Shown here in pieces: positions 5,232 through 5,927 of a stretch of DNA of 5,927 nucleotides; the stretch's first letter is position 1, and every line of letters starts with the position of its first letter. The stretch spans positions 553 through 6,479 of the forward strand of contig JALXFI010000172.1 of NCBI GenBank assembly GCA_027069035.1, written 5' to 3'. Source of the DNA: a bacterium. Its GTDB lineage: Bacteria; Desulfobacterota; GWC2-55-46; S146-80; JALXFI01. The notes below the pieces were generated by a model. It ran no database searches. It saw only the letters and a list, made by a program, of their open reading frames with translations, and had not been told where the DNA came from. Made by a program: the position numbers and the translations under genes.

Positions 5232-5927
5232 TGTAAAGTCGTCCGTTAGATTACTATTTATACACGGATGGGCGACAAACAGCGGGGTCTGGAGGTATCA
5301 AAGGCCGTTTTCAGACAGATTTTCAACACTCTTTATAGATCTGCCGGGACACGGAGGCCTGGAGAGGTGGTATGAACCCACGTTCAGGCCTGCAACCGAT
5401 ATTCTTAAAGGTATATTAATGGACGGAATACCGACTGTATGCATCGGCTGGTCTCTCGGGGGAGAGATACTGTTTTCCTTAAATCTGAAAGAGTTTAAAA
5501 ATATTATGGGGATTGTTGCCATAGGCTCTTCACCTTCTTATATACAAAGAAAAGGGTTCCCCTTTGGCCAGTATCCCGGCATTGCGAGAATGATGAAAAA
5601 GAAACTTAAAAAAGATTTTGCCGGTACTGTAAGAGGCTTTTATTCGTTAAACTTTTCCGATAAAGAAAAAAAAGAGGCAAAGTATTCAAAGCATTTGGAT
5701 ATATTAAAAGAGGCGGTAAAAGGGCTTGTAAGAGAAGACATGGAGGCAAGCCTTGATGCAATAATAGAGAATGACAATAGAGACATGATAAAGGACATAG
5801 ATGTGCCTGTGCTTATTGTTCACGGCACAGATGATCAGGTCTGCCCCTTTAATGTCACTCAATATATTAAAGGGAGGATAGCGGATGTAAGGTTAATGGC
5901 ATTTAACGGCAGTGATCACATTCCATT
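5224..5927 (+). CDS. bioH: Pimeloyl-ACP methyl ester carboxylesterase (partial, 3' end outside window)
   Basis: Alpha/beta-hydrolase with the BioH pattern. It would cleave the methyl ester of pimeloyl-ACP methyl ester, ending BioC/FabI-style pimelate elongation and supplying BioF. The 234 visible residues are an open frame to the window edge. They show the oxyanion-hole motif IHGWATNSGVW (13-23), DLPGHG (39-44), the nucleophile elbow GWSLGG (75-80) with Ser77, GSSPSY (101-106), a Lys-rich lid region (about 110-180), the acid in HGTDDQVCP (Asp204), and His232 in GSDHIP. Ser-Asp-His is thus complete, and E. coli BioH (256 aa) suggests some 20-30 residues are missing. GWSLGG and the HGW opening match BioH closely. 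Some relatives, such as BioG or BioV, do the same job. The ATG at 5224 overlaps bioF by 8 bases with no clear Shine-Dalgarno, so translational coupling is likely. Confidence 0.88.
   Translation, partial: MFNVKSSVRLLFIHGWATNSGVWRYQRPFSDRFSTLFIDLPGHGGLERWYEPTFRPATDILKGILMDGIPTVCIGWSLGGEILFSLNLKEFKNIMGIVAIGSSPSYIQRKGFPFGQYPGIARMMKKKLKKDFAGTVRGFYSLNFSDKEKKEAKYSKHLDILKEAVKGLVREDMEASLDAIIENDNRDMIKDIDVPVLIVHGTDDQVCPFNVTQYIKGRIADVRLMAFNGSDHIP

Noticed and set aside
5298..5522. Minus-strand ORF at the bioH region
   Set aside because: It lies antisense to the bioH catalytic core, including GWSLGG, and has no independent support.

Overview
The window looks like chromosomal core-metabolism DNA from a Gram-negative, probably anaerobic bacterium of moderate G+C. 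The gene families resemble those of deltaproteobacterial, Nitrospirota or related lineages. That placement rests on protein style alone: a cysteine-rich HisRS insert, a bioB-bioF-bioH gene order, a cysteine-enriched biotin synthase, and a small conserved protein that I recall from deltaproteobacteria-like genomes. No database search was possible. I see no mobile element, CRISPR array, rRNA or tRNA.

The layout is two divergent, tightly packed transcription units around a 247-base intergenic region (2804-3050). The leftward unit (minus strand) runs: a conserved uncharacterised 126-aa protein (2423-2803), histidyl-tRNA synthetase hisS (1113-2396), a 75-aa single-span membrane protein (889-1116, overlapping hisS by 4 bases), endonuclease III nth (198-875), and a 50-aa LysW-like zinc-ribbon protein (17-169). 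A further start codon may lie at the left edge. The rightward unit (plus strand) is a biotin operon: bioB (3051-4043), bioF (4047-5231) and bioH (5224 to the right edge, incomplete). Gaps are 3 bases and an 8-base overlap.

The biotin genes work together. BioH demethylates pimeloyl-ACP methyl ester, BioF condenses pimeloyl-ACP with alanine to give 8-amino-7-oxononanoate, and BioB performs the final sulfur insertion. bioC, bioD and bioA are not in view.

The intergenic region carries a near-perfect BirA (biotin repressor) operator, TTGTAAACC-N15-GGTTGACAA. Its right arm contains the -35 box of a good extended -10 promoter for bioB, which gives a simple biotin-feedback repression model.

The most interesting points are the cysteine pattern of BioB and the layered bioB promoter. 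BioB lacks one of the canonical [2Fe-2S] ligands and has extra cysteines, suggesting a non-canonical auxiliary cluster. The promoter stacks the BirA operator, a perfect DnaA-box match over the -10, and a direct repeat in the leader. I do not see a wholly new multi-gene system here.
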